A stretch of 64,000 bases of DNA from CF-118 sp035934385 (GTDB lineage: Bacteria > Chloroflexota > Dormibacteria > Dormibacterales > Dormibacteraceae): contig DASYXY010000085.1 in assembly GCA_035934385.1 (NCBI GenBank), positions 1 through 64,000 on the forward strand. The letters are read 5' to 3'. This document shows, piece after piece, positions 1-8,587 of the stretch. Positions within the stretch are counted from its first letter, which is position 1; every line of letters begins with the position of its first letter. Made by a program: the position numbers and the translations under genes. Under the pieces are notes generated by a model that saw nothing but the letters and a program-made list of their open reading frames with translations, had not been told where the DNA came from and made no database searches.

Positions 1-600
1 GAGGTCGCGCTCGGTTGGGCGGCGGTGTTGCCACCGGAACCGCTCGAGCCCTGGCTGGCCGAGGTCGCGCTTGGGGCGCCGGCGGTGTTGCCACCCGAAC
101 CGGACGAGCCCTGGTTGGCTGAGGTTGCGCTCGCGCCGGCGGCGGTGTTGCCACCGGAACCGGACGAGCCCTGGTTGGCCGAGGTCGCACTCGCGCCCGC
201 GGCGGAGACGCCACCCGAACCGCTCGAGCCCTGGCTGGCCGAGGTCGCGCTCGGTTGGGCGGCGGTGTTTCCACCGGAACCGGACGAGCCCTGGTTGGCC
301 GAAGTCGCGCTCGCGCCCGCGGCGGTGTTGCCGCCCGAACCGGACGAGCCCTGGTTGGCGGAAGTCGCGCTCGCGCCCGCGGCGGAGACGCCGCCGGAGC
401 CGGACGAGCCCTGGTTGGCCGAGGTCGCGCTCGCGCCAGCGGCGGTGTTACCGCCGGAGCCGGACGAGCCCTGGTTGGCGGAAGTCGCGCTCGCCCCCGC
501 GGCGGTGTTGCCGCCCGAGCCGGACGAGCCCTGGTTGGCCGAGGTTGCGCTCGCGCCGGCGGCGGTGTTGCCGCCCGAACCGGTTGAGCCCTGGTTGGCC
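1..600. repeat. Ten tandem 60-bp repeats
   Basis: Ten units of exactly 60 bp in perfect register, with no indels. They differ at a few positions: GTGTTG versus GAGACG, GGTTGGGCG versus GCGCCCGCG, GGACGAG versus GCTCGAG. The units mix these variants (units 1 and 5 share GGTTGGGCG; units 1 and 4 share GCTCGAG), as expected from unequal exchange or slippage within a coding repeat. The array continues past the left edge. It is coding sequence, not a CRISPR: there are no unique spacers. Confidence 0.95.
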
Positions 601-908
601 GAGGTCGCGCTGCTGGTCGACGTGGCAGACGTGGCCGATGGCGCCGACGTCGAGTCACCGCGGTTGACGTGAACTTGTGTCGTGGGCTTGCCGCTGGCGC
701 CGCCCTTGCCGTCGCCGTTCCCGTGGCCGTCGCCGCCACCCGGACCGCCTATCTCCTGGTCCTGGTGGTGGTTTGGCACATCTTGGCGCTGCACCGTCAC
801 CGAGCTCTGCTTCCCGCTGTTGTCCTTGCCGGGCGAGTCCGCGGCCAGCGCCGGTGAGGACCTCGCGAGCACGAGCATCACCCCGCACAAAAAGATCGCC
901 AACGACAT
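1..908 (-). CDS. Secreted Ser/Gly/Ala-rich 20-residue repeat protein (3' end outside window)
   Basis: The minus strand is open from ATG at 908 to the window edge. It starts with a convincing signal peptide (MSLAIFLCGVMLVLARSS, then PALA-AD as a likely cleavage site), then a Gly/Asp/Lys/His-rich linker, then at least ten 20-residue units of the type NQGSSGSGGNTAA followed by GASATSA. Most unit-to-unit base changes are silent in this frame: the GGACGAG/GCTCGAG difference is synonymous Ser-Ser here but Asp/Leu on the other strand, which is why I chose this strand. An in-frame GTG at 977 could extend the N-terminus by 23 residues. No enzymatic domain is visible before the cut. It is probably a cell-surface or matrix protein; function unknown. 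Confidence 0.72.
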   Translation of the reverse strand, partial: MSLAIFLCGVMLVLARSSPALAADSPGKDNSGKQSSVTVQRQDVPNHHQDQEIGGPGGGDGHGNGDGKGGASGKPTTQVHVNRGDSTSAPSATSATSTSSATSANQGSTGSGGNTAAGASATSANQGSSGSGGNTAAGASATSANQGSSGSGGNTAAGASATSANQGSSGSGGVSAAGASATSANQGSSGSGGNTAAGASATSANQGSSGSGGNTAAQPSATSASQGSSGSGGVSAAGASATSANQGSSGSGGNTAAGASATSANQGSSGSGGNTAGAPSATSASQGSSGSGGNTAAQPSAT

Positions 909-1055
909 CACGACCTGGCGCAGGGGTCGTGGCGCGTGGGCTATGGATTCAACGACAGAGCTATCCAATACGTCCACCTCCGGAGCGATATGAGGATTTG
1001 GGACGGGTTTTCCTCGCCGTCGCCCTGCGCACATCTCGTTTCCGGGATATGTCGC

Positions 1056-1077
1056 AGAACGCCCGCTCCGGCGTTCT
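1056..1077. promoter_or_regulatory. Perfect 8-bp hairpin between divergent genes
   Basis: AGAACGCC, a 6-nt loop, then GGCGTTCT. It lies in the 183-bp gap between the start of the repeat protein (908, minus) and the kinase-like gene (ATG 1092), 15 bp before that ATG. There is no T-run, so a 5'-leader structure or protein-binding site is more likely than a terminator. Confidence 0.4.
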
Positions 1078-1091
1078 AGTTGGGAAACCCT

Positions 1092-2426
1092 ATGTTGAGA
1101 ACGCCTTCCATCTCTTTACTAACCATGCGCGAGGCCACCAGCACAGATGCCGTGACCGACTTCGCGCGGCAGGTGCTGAACGGTACCGGCTGGGAGCTGG
1201 CTCACGTCAGCCGTCGTTTCTCTCGTCTCGAGCCGCCCCACTCTTACTGGGTGGTCTTCGAGATCACCACAAAAAAGGACGAGGCGGAGGACAAGTTTCG
1301 GTTGGTGGCGCGTGGCGCCTTTGACCCCGGCTCCTGGAGTCATCTCAAGGAGAGGCTGGAACGAGAGGGGGGCGGGCGGCCCTGCGACCCGATCGAGCAC
1401 ATCGGCTATCCACACATAGTCGAGGACTCTCAGCTCGCGTTCTGGTTCTATCCGTTCGACCTCGCACTGCCCGGGTTGCCGTCGGCAGCGGATGCCAAAA
1501 CCATGTGGACTGTCCTCTCGAATCTGACCGGCCGGCAAATCGATCGCCTGCACGTCGAGCGGGTTCGCTACGTCCCGGAGATAAGTGGAATCCTTCGCTA
1601 CGACCTGGACGAGCCGGGCGGCGTCACGTCTGCAATGTATGGAAAAGTGCAGCCAGGCGACCGGGGGCTGCGCACGTACCGCATCGAAGAGGCGCTCTGG
1701 CAGCGAGCGATGGAGTCCGGAGATTTGCTGAAGATCGCGAAGCCCGAGGGCTTCATACCGGAGTACGGCATGCTGCTGGAGGGCGCCGCTCCCGGCAAGC
1801 CGGTGAAGGGCGACCGCGACACCGTCGAGTTCTTCGGTGTGGGGCGTGCCGCGGCGGAAGCTCTGGCGGTGATACACGAGTCTGGTCTCGAGCCCGACGA
1901 GCAGGTTGAGCTCGAGGCCGAGTTGAGCCGGCTTGACTCGGTGGCGGAGCAGTTCGCCTATGTCGATCCGAAAGCCCACTTCCTGCTGAGCGAGCTGGTC
2001 CTGCACCTTCGCGACCGCTTGTCCAAGACATATGAGGAAGAGTGGCTGCCCACCCACGCCGACCTCAAGTACGACCAGTTCCTTCACGAGGACGGGCGCT
2101 ACACATTGATCGACTTCGACTACTTCGCCATGGCCGAGACCAGCTACGACCTCGCCAAGTTCTGCGCTTATGCGATCCCGTCCGCACCGCGCGGCTGGGA
2201 AGACACCGTCGCGGCTGAGGCCACCAGGCGCGCGTTCCTCAGTCGCTATCGCGAGCTTCGGCCGTACGCGACGCTCGACCGATTCCAGATCTACGAGGCG
2301 CTGATCCTCGCCCTGCGGGCGATGACGGTGATGTGGTCGCAGCACCACGGCTGGGAGAACGCGGCCGAGGTGTTCCTGGTGATGGCGCAGGAGCGGCTCA
2401 ACACCCGGCTCCCCGAAGCCATGTAA
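1092..2426 (+). CDS. Aminoglycoside phosphotransferase/choline kinase-fold protein
   Basis: About 444 residues. The C-terminal half carries the APH-type kinase signature: HADLKYDQFL (catalytic-loop His-x-Asp) followed by LIDFDYFAMAETSYDLAKF (metal-binding Asp and the helix typical of this fold). The N-terminal half has no recognisable signature. These proteins phosphorylate small hydroxylated substrates (sugars, choline, antibiotics); nothing here identifies the substrate. ATG 1092 is the first canonical start. A TTG at 1080 and an ATG at 1125 are alternatives, and none has a strong Shine-Dalgarno sequence. It stands alone between a divergent repeat protein and a secreted CAP protein. Confidence 0.65.
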   Translation: MLRTPSISLLTMREATSTDAVTDFARQVLNGTGWELAHVSRRFSRLEPPHSYWVVFEITTKKDEAEDKFRLVARGAFDPGSWSHLKERLEREGGGRPCDPIEHIGYPHIVEDSQLAFWFYPFDLALPGLPSAADAKTMWTVLSNLTGRQIDRLHVERVRYVPEISGILRYDLDEPGGVTSAMYGKVQPGDRGLRTYRIEEALWQRAMESGDLLKIAKPEGFIPEYGMLLEGAAPGKPVKGDRDTVEFFGVGRAAAEALAVIHESGLEPDEQVELEAELSRLDSVAEQFAYVDPKAHFLLSELVLHLRDRLSKTYEEEWLPTHADLKYDQFLHEDGRYTLIDFDYFAMAETSYDLAKFCAYAIPSAPRGWEDTVAAEATRRAFLSRYRELRPYATLDRFQIYEALILALRAMTVMWSQHHGWENAAEVFLVMAQERLNTRLPEAM

Positions 2427-2493
2427 AGGTCCTTTTACAAGGTTTTACCTCGTTTGCGGCGCTCCGTCGTGATCGCCGCCCAGACTCGGGGCT

Positions 2494-3129
2494 ATGCGCC
2501 TCCGCTCGTCGGTCGCCGCCTGCGTGGCCGCGCTCGCAGTCTCAGCCACGGTTGTGGTGGCGGTCCATGGACAGCAGCCCAGCAGCGTCCCCACGTCGAG
2601 CGTCTTGCTCGTGCCGGCGGCAGGCTACCAGCACGAGGCCCAGCTCGGGCACATGTCGTCGCCTTCCGCAGCAGCCTTGGTACGCGGAACGATTCCGAAG
2701 GTCGAGCCAGGCAACAACGCGCCGGTGTCGCGCGCGCCGGTGTCTCGCGCGCCAGTGGCGATCGTCATCGGCTCCTATCAGCAGTCGCTGATCAACCACG
2801 ATCGCGCCGCCGCGGGCCTTGGGCCACTCACGTGGAACTCGTGCCTCGCGTCCGTGGCCACAGCCAACGCGGTGCGCCTGTCCCGGCAGGGTTGGGTGCA
2901 GCCGTACCACACGAACGGCCCATCGCTCGACCTCGGCTGCCACCTCGGCAACCAGGCTGGCGAGAACGTCGGCTGGTGGAGTGGGGGAGTCAACGACCCG
3001 CAGCTGAACACCATGTTCATGAACAGCCCTGAGCACCGGGCCAACATCATGGGTCCCTACCACTACGTGGCCACGGCGTGGGCGACTGCGGCAAACGGGG
3101 CCGCCTACATCGCGGTGGAGTTTTCCTAA
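2494..3129 (+). CDS. Secreted CAP-domain (SCP/PR-1, YkwD-like) protein
   Basis: 211 residues. An N-terminal signal peptide (about residues 1-27: basic start, hydrophobic Ala/Val core, AVHGQ) is followed by a Ser/Pro/Val-rich linker with a repeated SRAPV motif. The CAP domain (about 85-211) shows the family landmarks GENVGWW and SPEHRANIM and ends in the usual Val-Glu-Phe strand. The CAP fold is common in secreted bacterial proteins of uncertain function; many bind lipids or cell-wall components. It lies just upstream of a penicillin-binding protein, consistent with a cell-envelope role. It ends at the domain boundary without a C-terminal anchor. Confidence 0.85.
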   Translation: MRLRSSVAACVAALAVSATVVVAVHGQQPSSVPTSSVLLVPAAGYQHEAQLGHMSSPSAAALVRGTIPKVEPGNNAPVSRAPVSRAPVAIVIGSYQQSLINHDRAAAGLGPLTWNSCLASVATANAVRLSRQGWVQPYHTNGPSLDLGCHLGNQAGENVGWWSGGVNDPQLNTMFMNSPEHRANIMGPYHYVATAWATAANGAAYIAVEFS

Positions 3130-3154
3130 GGGCTGCAATCGCGGCAGATCCCAC

Positions 3155-3182
3155 CTCGAATTGGGCGTTTTTACAATTCGAG
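3155..3182. promoter_or_regulatory. Perfect 9-bp inverted repeat between CAP and PBP genes
   Basis: CTCGAATTG, 10 nt (GGCGTTTTTA), then CAATTCGAG. It lies 26 bp after the CAP stop and about 78 bp before the PBP start. It could be a weak terminator for the CAP gene or an operator for the PBP/otsA/otsB transcript. The T-run sits inside the loop, not after the stem, which argues for an operator. Confidence 0.45.
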
Positions 3183-3260
3183 TAGTTAACCCGAACTTGG
3201 CGTTCTAACTCCGAAGCGCCCAACCGGTCTTATCCCTGGCGCTCACAGGAGGGTTGAGGG

Positions 3261-5396
3261 TTGGCCACGACCCCTGCACCGTCCGCTCCCCGCAGCTGGC
3301 GGACCCATGGACTCACCGGGTGGATGTGGAGGCGCCGCATCCCGATCGCTGCCACCACCGCGGTGGTCTTCGCGCTGGCCACCGGATATGTGGTGTGGGC
3401 GCTGCAGGACCTGCCCGACCCCAACAGCGGACTGGCGGCGGGCGACATCGTCATCCTCGACCGCAACGGCCAGGTCATCGAGGACTACAGCCCGGCGGGC
3501 CACTTCCACGTGAACCTGACCCTGGACCAGATGGGCACGTACGCGCCGGCGGCGGTGATCGCCGCCGAAGACCGCAACTTCTACCACCACGGCGCCATCG
3601 ACCTGTCGTCGACCGCCCGCGCCATCTGGGTCGACATCACGAACGGCGGCCTGTACGAGGGCGGCAGCACGATCACCCAGCAGCTTGTGAAGATCCAGCT
3701 GCTGACCCCTGAAAAGTCGCTTCCTCGTAAGGCGCATGAGCTCGTGCTTGCGATCGGCCTCGAGCAGCGCTTCTCGAAGGACCAGATCCTCACGATGTAC
3801 CTGAACCGCGTGTACTTCGGGCACGGCGCCTATGGGATCGGCGCGGCTGCTCGCACTTACTTCGACGTGGACGCGAAGAGCTTGACCGCGGCGCAGGCCG
3901 CGCTGCTCGCCGGCCTCATCCAGGCGCCGACGGCGTACGACCCCGTGCTGCATTTCTCCGATGCGAAAGCTCGTCAGGCCTACGTGCTCGGCGGCATGGT
4001 CAACACCGGCGCGCTCAGTCAAGCCGAAGCCGACCAGGCCGCCGCCGAAGACGTCAAGAAGGAAATGCACATCCAGGTGAGCGCGCGCCAGAGCAAGGCG
4101 CCGCACTTCGTCGACTTCGTGCTCACGCAGCTCGAGGCCATGTTCGGTCCGGCCGCGGTCCAGCAGGGCGGTTTCGTCGTGCACACCACGCTCGATCTAA
4201 ACCTCCAGGCGCTCGCGCAACAGGCGGTGACACAGGGCGTGCAAGACCTTCACTGGGCGAACGTGAACAACGCGGCGCTGCTGGCAGCCGACCCGAAGAC
4301 CGGCCAGGTGCTCGTTTGGATCGGCTCGGCCGACTACACCAACGATTCCATCGGAGGCCAGTTCGACGTGGTCACCGCCGAGCGCCAGCCGGGCTCCACG
4401 TTCAAGCCTTACGTCTATGAGGCCGCGCTGCGCGACCACAGGATCACGCTGGCGACGGTGCTGAACGACCAGACGACCAACTTCAACGGTTACACGCCGC
4501 ACGACTTCGACAACAGCGGCATGGGCATGATCTCCGCCCGCACGGCTCTCGTGCTTTCACGCAACATCCCCGCGGTTGAGGTCGGCCAGATGGAAGGGAT
4601 GAACAACGTCATCGACCTCGCGCACCAGATGGGCATTCAGAGCAAGCTCGATCCCGGGCTCTCCACCGCGATCGGCGGCAGCGACGTGACGATGCTCGAG
4701 CACGTCCAGGGCTACCAGGTGTTCGCGAACCAGGGCCGGCGCGTAAACCTGAGCTGGATCAACAGCGTCGACGACGCGAGCGGCAACGTCCTGTACCAGC
4801 GCCCAGGCGCTGACACCAAGGACGTGCTGACGCCGGCCGAGTCGTATCTGATCACCGACGTCTTGCGCCATTACCAGTACCAGTGGGGCTTCGGTTGGAA
4901 TCGCCAGATGGCCAGCAAGACCGGCACGAGCGACAACGGGCACGGCCAGATCCCCGACTCGTGGGTGATGGCCTACAACCCCGACATCGTGATCGGTGCG
5001 TGGGCCGGCAACACGGCACCGAACGGCGGAGGCGGCTACCTTTACGCCTTCGGCGGCAACGTCGGTTCGTCGCTGCTGCGCTATTTCATCAATGGGCTGC
5101 CCAGCAAGATGCGCGACTGGTACGGGCAGCCGAACGGAATCGTTCGGGGTTGCCAGGGCGGCACCGAGATCTTTCTGGCCGGCACCGAGAACATGTGCCC
5201 GAGTCCGTCCCCGAGCCCGGCTGCGTGCTCGAGCCCTAGCTCCACCCCGTCACCGTCGCTGCCGTCGCCAAGCCCGTCGGCGAGCCCATCACCGTGCCCG
5301 AGCCCAAGCCCTTCGCCGTCTCTGCCACCGCGGCCCAGTCCAACGCCTCTGCCGAGCCCTTCTCCGCTACCATCTCCTCCTCCGACTCCGACGTAG
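3261..5396 (+). CDS. Class A penicillin-binding protein (glycosyltransferase/transpeptidase) with Pro/Ser-rich tail
   Basis: 711 residues, bifunctional peptidoglycan synthase. One N-terminal membrane anchor (about 27-48) follows a basic cytoplasmic stretch. The GT51 domain shows AAEDRNFYHHG (catalytic Glu103), GGSTITQQ (134-141) and the long helix with MYLNRVYFGHG. The transpeptidase domain has all three motifs: SxxK (Ser379-Lys382 in GSTFK), SxN (Ser433-Arg-Asn435) and KTG (553-555). From about residue 640 the protein is a low-complexity Pro/Ser tail. The TTG start has an excellent AGGAGGG six bases upstream. The stop is followed at once by the otsA ribosome-binding site, so the genes are probably co-transcribed. 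Confidence 0.95.
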   Translation: MATTPAPSAPRSWRTHGLTGWMWRRRIPIAATTAVVFALATGYVVWALQDLPDPNSGLAAGDIVILDRNGQVIEDYSPAGHFHVNLTLDQMGTYAPAAVIAAEDRNFYHHGAIDLSSTARAIWVDITNGGLYEGGSTITQQLVKIQLLTPEKSLPRKAHELVLAIGLEQRFSKDQILTMYLNRVYFGHGAYGIGAAARTYFDVDAKSLTAAQAALLAGLIQAPTAYDPVLHFSDAKARQAYVLGGMVNTGALSQAEADQAAAEDVKKEMHIQVSARQSKAPHFVDFVLTQLEAMFGPAAVQQGGFVVHTTLDLNLQALAQQAVTQGVQDLHWANVNNAALLAADPKTGQVLVWIGSADYTNDSIGGQFDVVTAERQPGSTFKPYVYEAALRDHRITLATVLNDQTTNFNGYTPHDFDNSGMGMISARTALVLSRNIPAVEVGQMEGMNNVIDLAHQMGIQSKLDPGLSTAIGGSDVTMLEHVQGYQVFANQGRRVNLSWINSVDDASGNVLYQRPGADTKDVLTPAESYLITDVLRHYQYQWGFGWNRQMASKTGTSDNGHGQIPDSWVMAYNPDIVIGAWAGNTAPNGGGGYLYAFGGNVGSSLLRYFINGLPSKMRDWYGQPNGIVRGCQGGTEIFLAGTENMCPSPSPSPAACSSPSSTPSPSLPSPSPSASPSPCPSPSPSPSLPPRPSPTPLPSPSPLPSPPPTPT

Positions 5397-5405
5397 GAGG
5401 GCCTG

Positions 5406-6956
5406 ATGGCTGACAGCCCGTTCCTGCAGAGCGTCGAGCGCCGCCGGCCTGGCTCGTCAATGCGCAATTACGTCACGCGCACACTGCCGCATGTCTCCGC
5501 GGTGCTGGTGAGCAATCGCGCGCCGCATGAACCTCGACCGGAAGGGGGATTCGCGCGAGGAGCGGGCGGTGTCATCACTGCGCTGCTGACGCTCGCCGAG
5601 GTCACCTCGGCGGACTGGGTGGCGTGCGTCCGCACCGAGGCGGAGCGCGACATGGTCGAGCAGCAGGGCGAGACGATCGTCGCGCCGCTTGGCCGCTCGA
5701 CCACCAAGCTGCACTACGTCAACCCGACCCGCGAGCAATACGACATGTATTACTCGGTCATCGCGAACCCAGTGCTGTGGTTCATCCAGCACTACCTGTG
5801 GAATCTCGCTGTGGAGCCAAACCTCGACAGCGAGATTCACACCGCGTGGGCGGACGGCTACGTCGAGGTCAATCGCCAGGTCGCTCGGCGAGTCATCGAG
5901 GTTGGACGCCACCTGCCCGAGCGACCGCTGATCATGATCCACGACTACCAGCTGTATCTCGTGCCCAAGATGGTCCGGCTCGAGCTGCCGGGTGCGATCA
6001 TCACCCACTTCGTGCACATCCCGTGGCCCACGCCGCAGTACTGGAAGGTGCTGCCCCGCAACATGCGCGACGCGATCCTCGAGGGGCTGCTCGGCTGCGA
6101 CATCGTCGGCTTTCAGTCGAGCCTGGACGTGCGCAACTTCCTGTTGACGTGCGATGAGAACCTGGGCCTGGCGGTCGACGACAAGGAACGGGCGGTGCTG
6201 TTCGACGGGCGGGTCGTGTACGCACGTCACTACCCGATCTCCGTCGAGGTCGCGTCGACCACACGGCTCGCCTTTTCGCACAGCGTGCTGGTGGAGGAGC
6301 GAAAGCTCAGGGAGTGGCGGCCCGAGCACTTGATCGTGCGCATCGACCGCACCGATCCGTCGAAGAACATCGTTCGCGGCTTCCTTGCGTACGAGAAGCT
6401 GCTCGACCACCACCCGGAGATGAAGGGACGTGTGCAGTTCTGGGCCTTCCTGCAACCGTCGCGACAGGACGTCGCGGTCTACCGCGACTACGTGCGCCTC
6501 ATCAGGAGCACCGCGCATCAGATCAACCGGCGGTACGGCAGCGGGGCCTGGTCGCCCATCCGCCTGGACTTCGGCGAGAGCGTGCGCAAGGCGATGGCCG
6601 CCCTTCGTAATTTCGACGTGCTCCTGGTCAATCCCGTGTACGACGGCCTGAACCTCGTGTCCAAGGAGGGCGCGCTCGTCAACCGCAACGACGGTGTGAT
6701 CGTGCTATCGGAAAACGCGGGCTCGCACGAGGAGCTTCAATCTCACGTCCTGTCGGTCAACCCCTTCGACATCGAGGCTACCGCCGACGCGATCTACCGC
6801 GGCCTGGTGATGGGCGCGGAGGAGAAAAGGCGCCGGAACGAGGGCGCGCGCGACGTCGTACGCAGCAACGACATCGCCCGCTGGATCAGCCGCCAGGTCC
6901 AGGACATCCGGGACCTGGTGGGCACGCCCGGGATGCGGGCGCGGATGTCGTCGTAG
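5406..6956 (+). CDS. otsA: Trehalose-6-phosphate synthase (GT20)
   Basis: 516 residues, the usual OtsA length. It transfers glucose from a nucleotide sugar to glucose-6-phosphate. GT20 landmarks are present: HDYQLYLVP (His179-Asp180), HFVHIPWP, GFQSSLDVRNFL, the R-x-D-x-x-K segment RIDRTDPSKNI, and the C-terminal nucleotide-sugar motif VNPVYDGLNLVSKEG. ATG 5406 follows the ribosome-binding site AGGAGGG, which overlaps the PBP stop. otsB follows ten bases after the stop, so synthesis and dephosphorylation of trehalose-6-phosphate are encoded together. Confidence 0.96.
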   Translation: MADSPFLQSVERRRPGSSMRNYVTRTLPHVSAVLVSNRAPHEPRPEGGFARGAGGVITALLTLAEVTSADWVACVRTEAERDMVEQQGETIVAPLGRSTTKLHYVNPTREQYDMYYSVIANPVLWFIQHYLWNLAVEPNLDSEIHTAWADGYVEVNRQVARRVIEVGRHLPERPLIMIHDYQLYLVPKMVRLELPGAIITHFVHIPWPTPQYWKVLPRNMRDAILEGLLGCDIVGFQSSLDVRNFLLTCDENLGLAVDDKERAVLFDGRVVYARHYPISVEVASTTRLAFSHSVLVEERKLREWRPEHLIVRIDRTDPSKNIVRGFLAYEKLLDHHPEMKGRVQFWAFLQPSRQDVAVYRDYVRLIRSTAHQINRRYGSGAWSPIRLDFGESVRKAMAALRNFDVLLVNPVYDGLNLVSKEGALVNRNDGVIVLSENAGSHEELQSHVLSVNPFDIEATADAIYRGLVMGAEEKRRRNEGARDVVRSNDIARWISRQVQDIRDLVGTPGMRARMSS

Positions 6957-6966
6957 TCTGAAGGTA

Positions 6967-7740
6967 GTGCGGCCTGCGTTCACGGCCGGCATGCAAGAGG
7001 TCTGGGCCACATCCGCGATCTCATCGCTGGCGCCCGGCCGGGTCATGCTGGTGACCGACTTCGACGGCACGCTCGCCGAGATCGTTTCCGATCCGGTCGA
7101 GGCGGAGATCTTGCCTGAGTCGATGCGCGCCCTCGAGCGGCTGGTGGGTCCGCTGCGTCGGGTGGCGGTCCTCAGCAGCCGTCCCACGTCCGACCTGGAG
7201 AACCTGGTGCCTCTCGCCGGTGCCGACCTGATCGGCGATTCCGGCATCGGCCATCTTCCGCTCGAGGCAAGGATGCGACTCGACCGGTTCAACGCCGAGG
7301 CGGCGAAGGTGCTGCGCATCTTCACCGGCGTATGGCTGGAGATGAAGCCCGGCGCCACCGCGGTGCACTACCGGCACTCGAACGCAAGCTTCGAGGAGTT
7401 GTCGGTGGTGCTCGAACCTGTACTCGAGACCACGAAGCTCGTCGCGCAGCCAGGCCGGCGCGTCATCGAGGTGATGCCCACGGAACGGCCGAAGGGATCC
7501 GCGCTCGAGCGCCTGATCGAGAAATGGGAGCCCGCCGGCGTGGTGTGTATCGGTGATGACGAGAACGACCGGCCGATGTTCGACCTGGTTGCCCGCCTTT
7601 CGCGGCCGCACCTGGTCATCGGCGCAGGCTCGGCGGAGGCGCCCGCCGACCTGTTCGCTCAGTGCGACCTGGTGGTCTCAGGTCCGGAAGAGGTCAGCCG
7701 GTTCTTGACGCTGATGGCGGGCTGGGCTTCGGTCGCCTAA
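6967..7740 (+). CDS. otsB: Trehalose-6-phosphate phosphatase (HAD superfamily)
   Basis: 257 residues. The HAD signature VTDFDGTLA near the N-terminus supplies the nucleophile Asp31 and the general acid Asp33. The conserved Lys/Arg region and the C-terminal GDDENDRPMF metal-binding motif are also present. It removes the phosphate from trehalose-6-phosphate made by the adjacent OtsA. The start is GTG at 6967 with a short otsA-otsB gap, implying one transcript. Trehalose in soil bacteria is a compatible solute and desiccation protectant. Confidence 0.94.
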   Translation: MRPAFTAGMQEVWATSAISSLAPGRVMLVTDFDGTLAEIVSDPVEAEILPESMRALERLVGPLRRVAVLSSRPTSDLENLVPLAGADLIGDSGIGHLPLEARMRLDRFNAEAAKVLRIFTGVWLEMKPGATAVHYRHSNASFEELSVVLEPVLETTKLVAQPGRRVIEVMPTERPKGSALERLIEKWEPAGVVCIGDDENDRPMFDLVARLSRPHLVIGAGSAEAPADLFAQCDLVVSGPEEVSRFLTLMAGWASVA

Positions 7741-7746
7741 GCCGGC

Positions 7747-8541
7747 TCACGGCCGCCAGAACGGAAAGTCACTGCCGGCGAGGTCGACATCTACATCAGG
7801 CGTCGAGCCAGAGCTGAGCGAGTACTGCCACACCGCCAGCCGGCTCGGACATCCGGGATCGTCTGGATTGAACGCGGGAGCGTACCTGGCCGCGTGGCTG
7901 ATGTGCACCTTTGAGGGCTCAAACGACCACAGGTAGGAATCGCCCGCGATCTCAGGCCTTTCGAGCACGGCCGCACACCATGCGTTGGCGAACGCGCTGT
8001 TGGGGATGGTGTTGCCGTAGAACATCGGTGCGTAGCCGGCCCACCTGATCACGTCGTACCAGCCTTCGATGAAAGCCTTGTCCACGCGGGCTGCTCCCGG
8101 ACACACGGACCCGACCGGCTCGATGTCCATCGCGATCGCGGTGCCTGCCGGAATCCCGTCCTCAACGGCGCGCGTGACCGCGCCCAATGCGTACCCGGTG
8201 GCGCGGTCCCTGCCCTGCACGTTCGAGCAGTCGGACGAGTTGAAGATCGGCAGGATGCCCATGTGCAGCGCGTGCGCAAGCTGGATCTCCTTCACGCTGA
8301 GGGGCGGGCACACGCTGTCGGTGAGATAACGTCCCCAGAAGTCCGGCCGCCCCAGGGCCCAGCTGACGACCGCGTGCGACCCGGGGCCGCGGAACCAGCT
8401 GTCCGCGTATGGACTGCAAGAGTCGACCCCCCACAGCAGGACCGGCGGCGCTGCGTGTACCTCGGCGGTTGCGACCGCGAGCTGGCCGCACACCGATAGC
8501 AACACGAGTGCAACGCCAGCAACTCGGAACTGCTTGATCAG
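7747..8541 (-). CDS. Secreted DUF1906-type glycoside-hydrolase-like protein (Rv2525c-like)
   Basis: About 264 residues. The mature part begins with WGVDSCSPYADSWF and contains an internal AMDIEPVG strand with acidic residues and a WQYS motif near the end, as in the DUF1906/GH25-like TIM-barrel family (cell-wall-associated, catalytic activity uncertain). The first canonical start (GTG 8505) would remove the basic part of the signal peptide. Reading back to CTG 8541 gives LIKQFRVAGVALVLLS followed by a hydrophobic core ending in EVHA, a complete signal peptide, so I take the longer form. No Shine-Dalgarno is visible. Tail-to-tail with otsB. Confidence 0.7.
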   Translation of the reverse strand: MIKQFRVAGVALVLLSVCGQLAVATAEVHAAPPVLLWGVDSCSPYADSWFRGPGSHAVVSWALGRPDFWGRYLTDSVCPPLSVKEIQLAHALHMGILPIFNSSDCSNVQGRDRATGYALGAVTRAVEDGIPAGTAIAMDIEPVGSVCPGAARVDKAFIEGWYDVIRWAGYAPMFYGNTIPNSAFANAWCAAVLERPEIAGDSYLWSFEPSKVHISHAARYAPAFNPDDPGCPSRLAVWQYSLSSGSTPDVDVDLAGSDFPFWRP

Positions 8542-8553
8542 CTAGAAGTAACA

Positions 8554-8580
8554 CAGTGCGAGTGCGCGGCACTCGCACTG
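8554..8580 (-). terminator. Perfect 12-bp stem-loop after the YggT-like gene
   Basis: CAGTGCGAGTGC, a 3-nt loop, then GCACTCGCACTG. It lies 7 bp past the stop of the minus-strand YggT-like gene, so it is well placed as its terminator, although the downstream tail (TGTTACTT) is only weakly T-rich. It also lies 13 bp upstream of the next minus-strand coding region, where it could act as an attenuator. Confidence 0.6.
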
Positions 8581-8587
8581 GCCTGGG

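Noticed and set aside
1..600. Possible CRISPR array
   Set aside because: Units are contiguous 60-bp repeats with no unique spacers, and they encode protein.
25..672. Plus-strand ORF of 215 codons with Pro/Glu/Trp repeats
   Set aside because: It is the other-strand reading of the 60-bp array. Its changes (Asp, Leu or Val at one site) are mostly silent in the minus frame, which also has a signal peptide.
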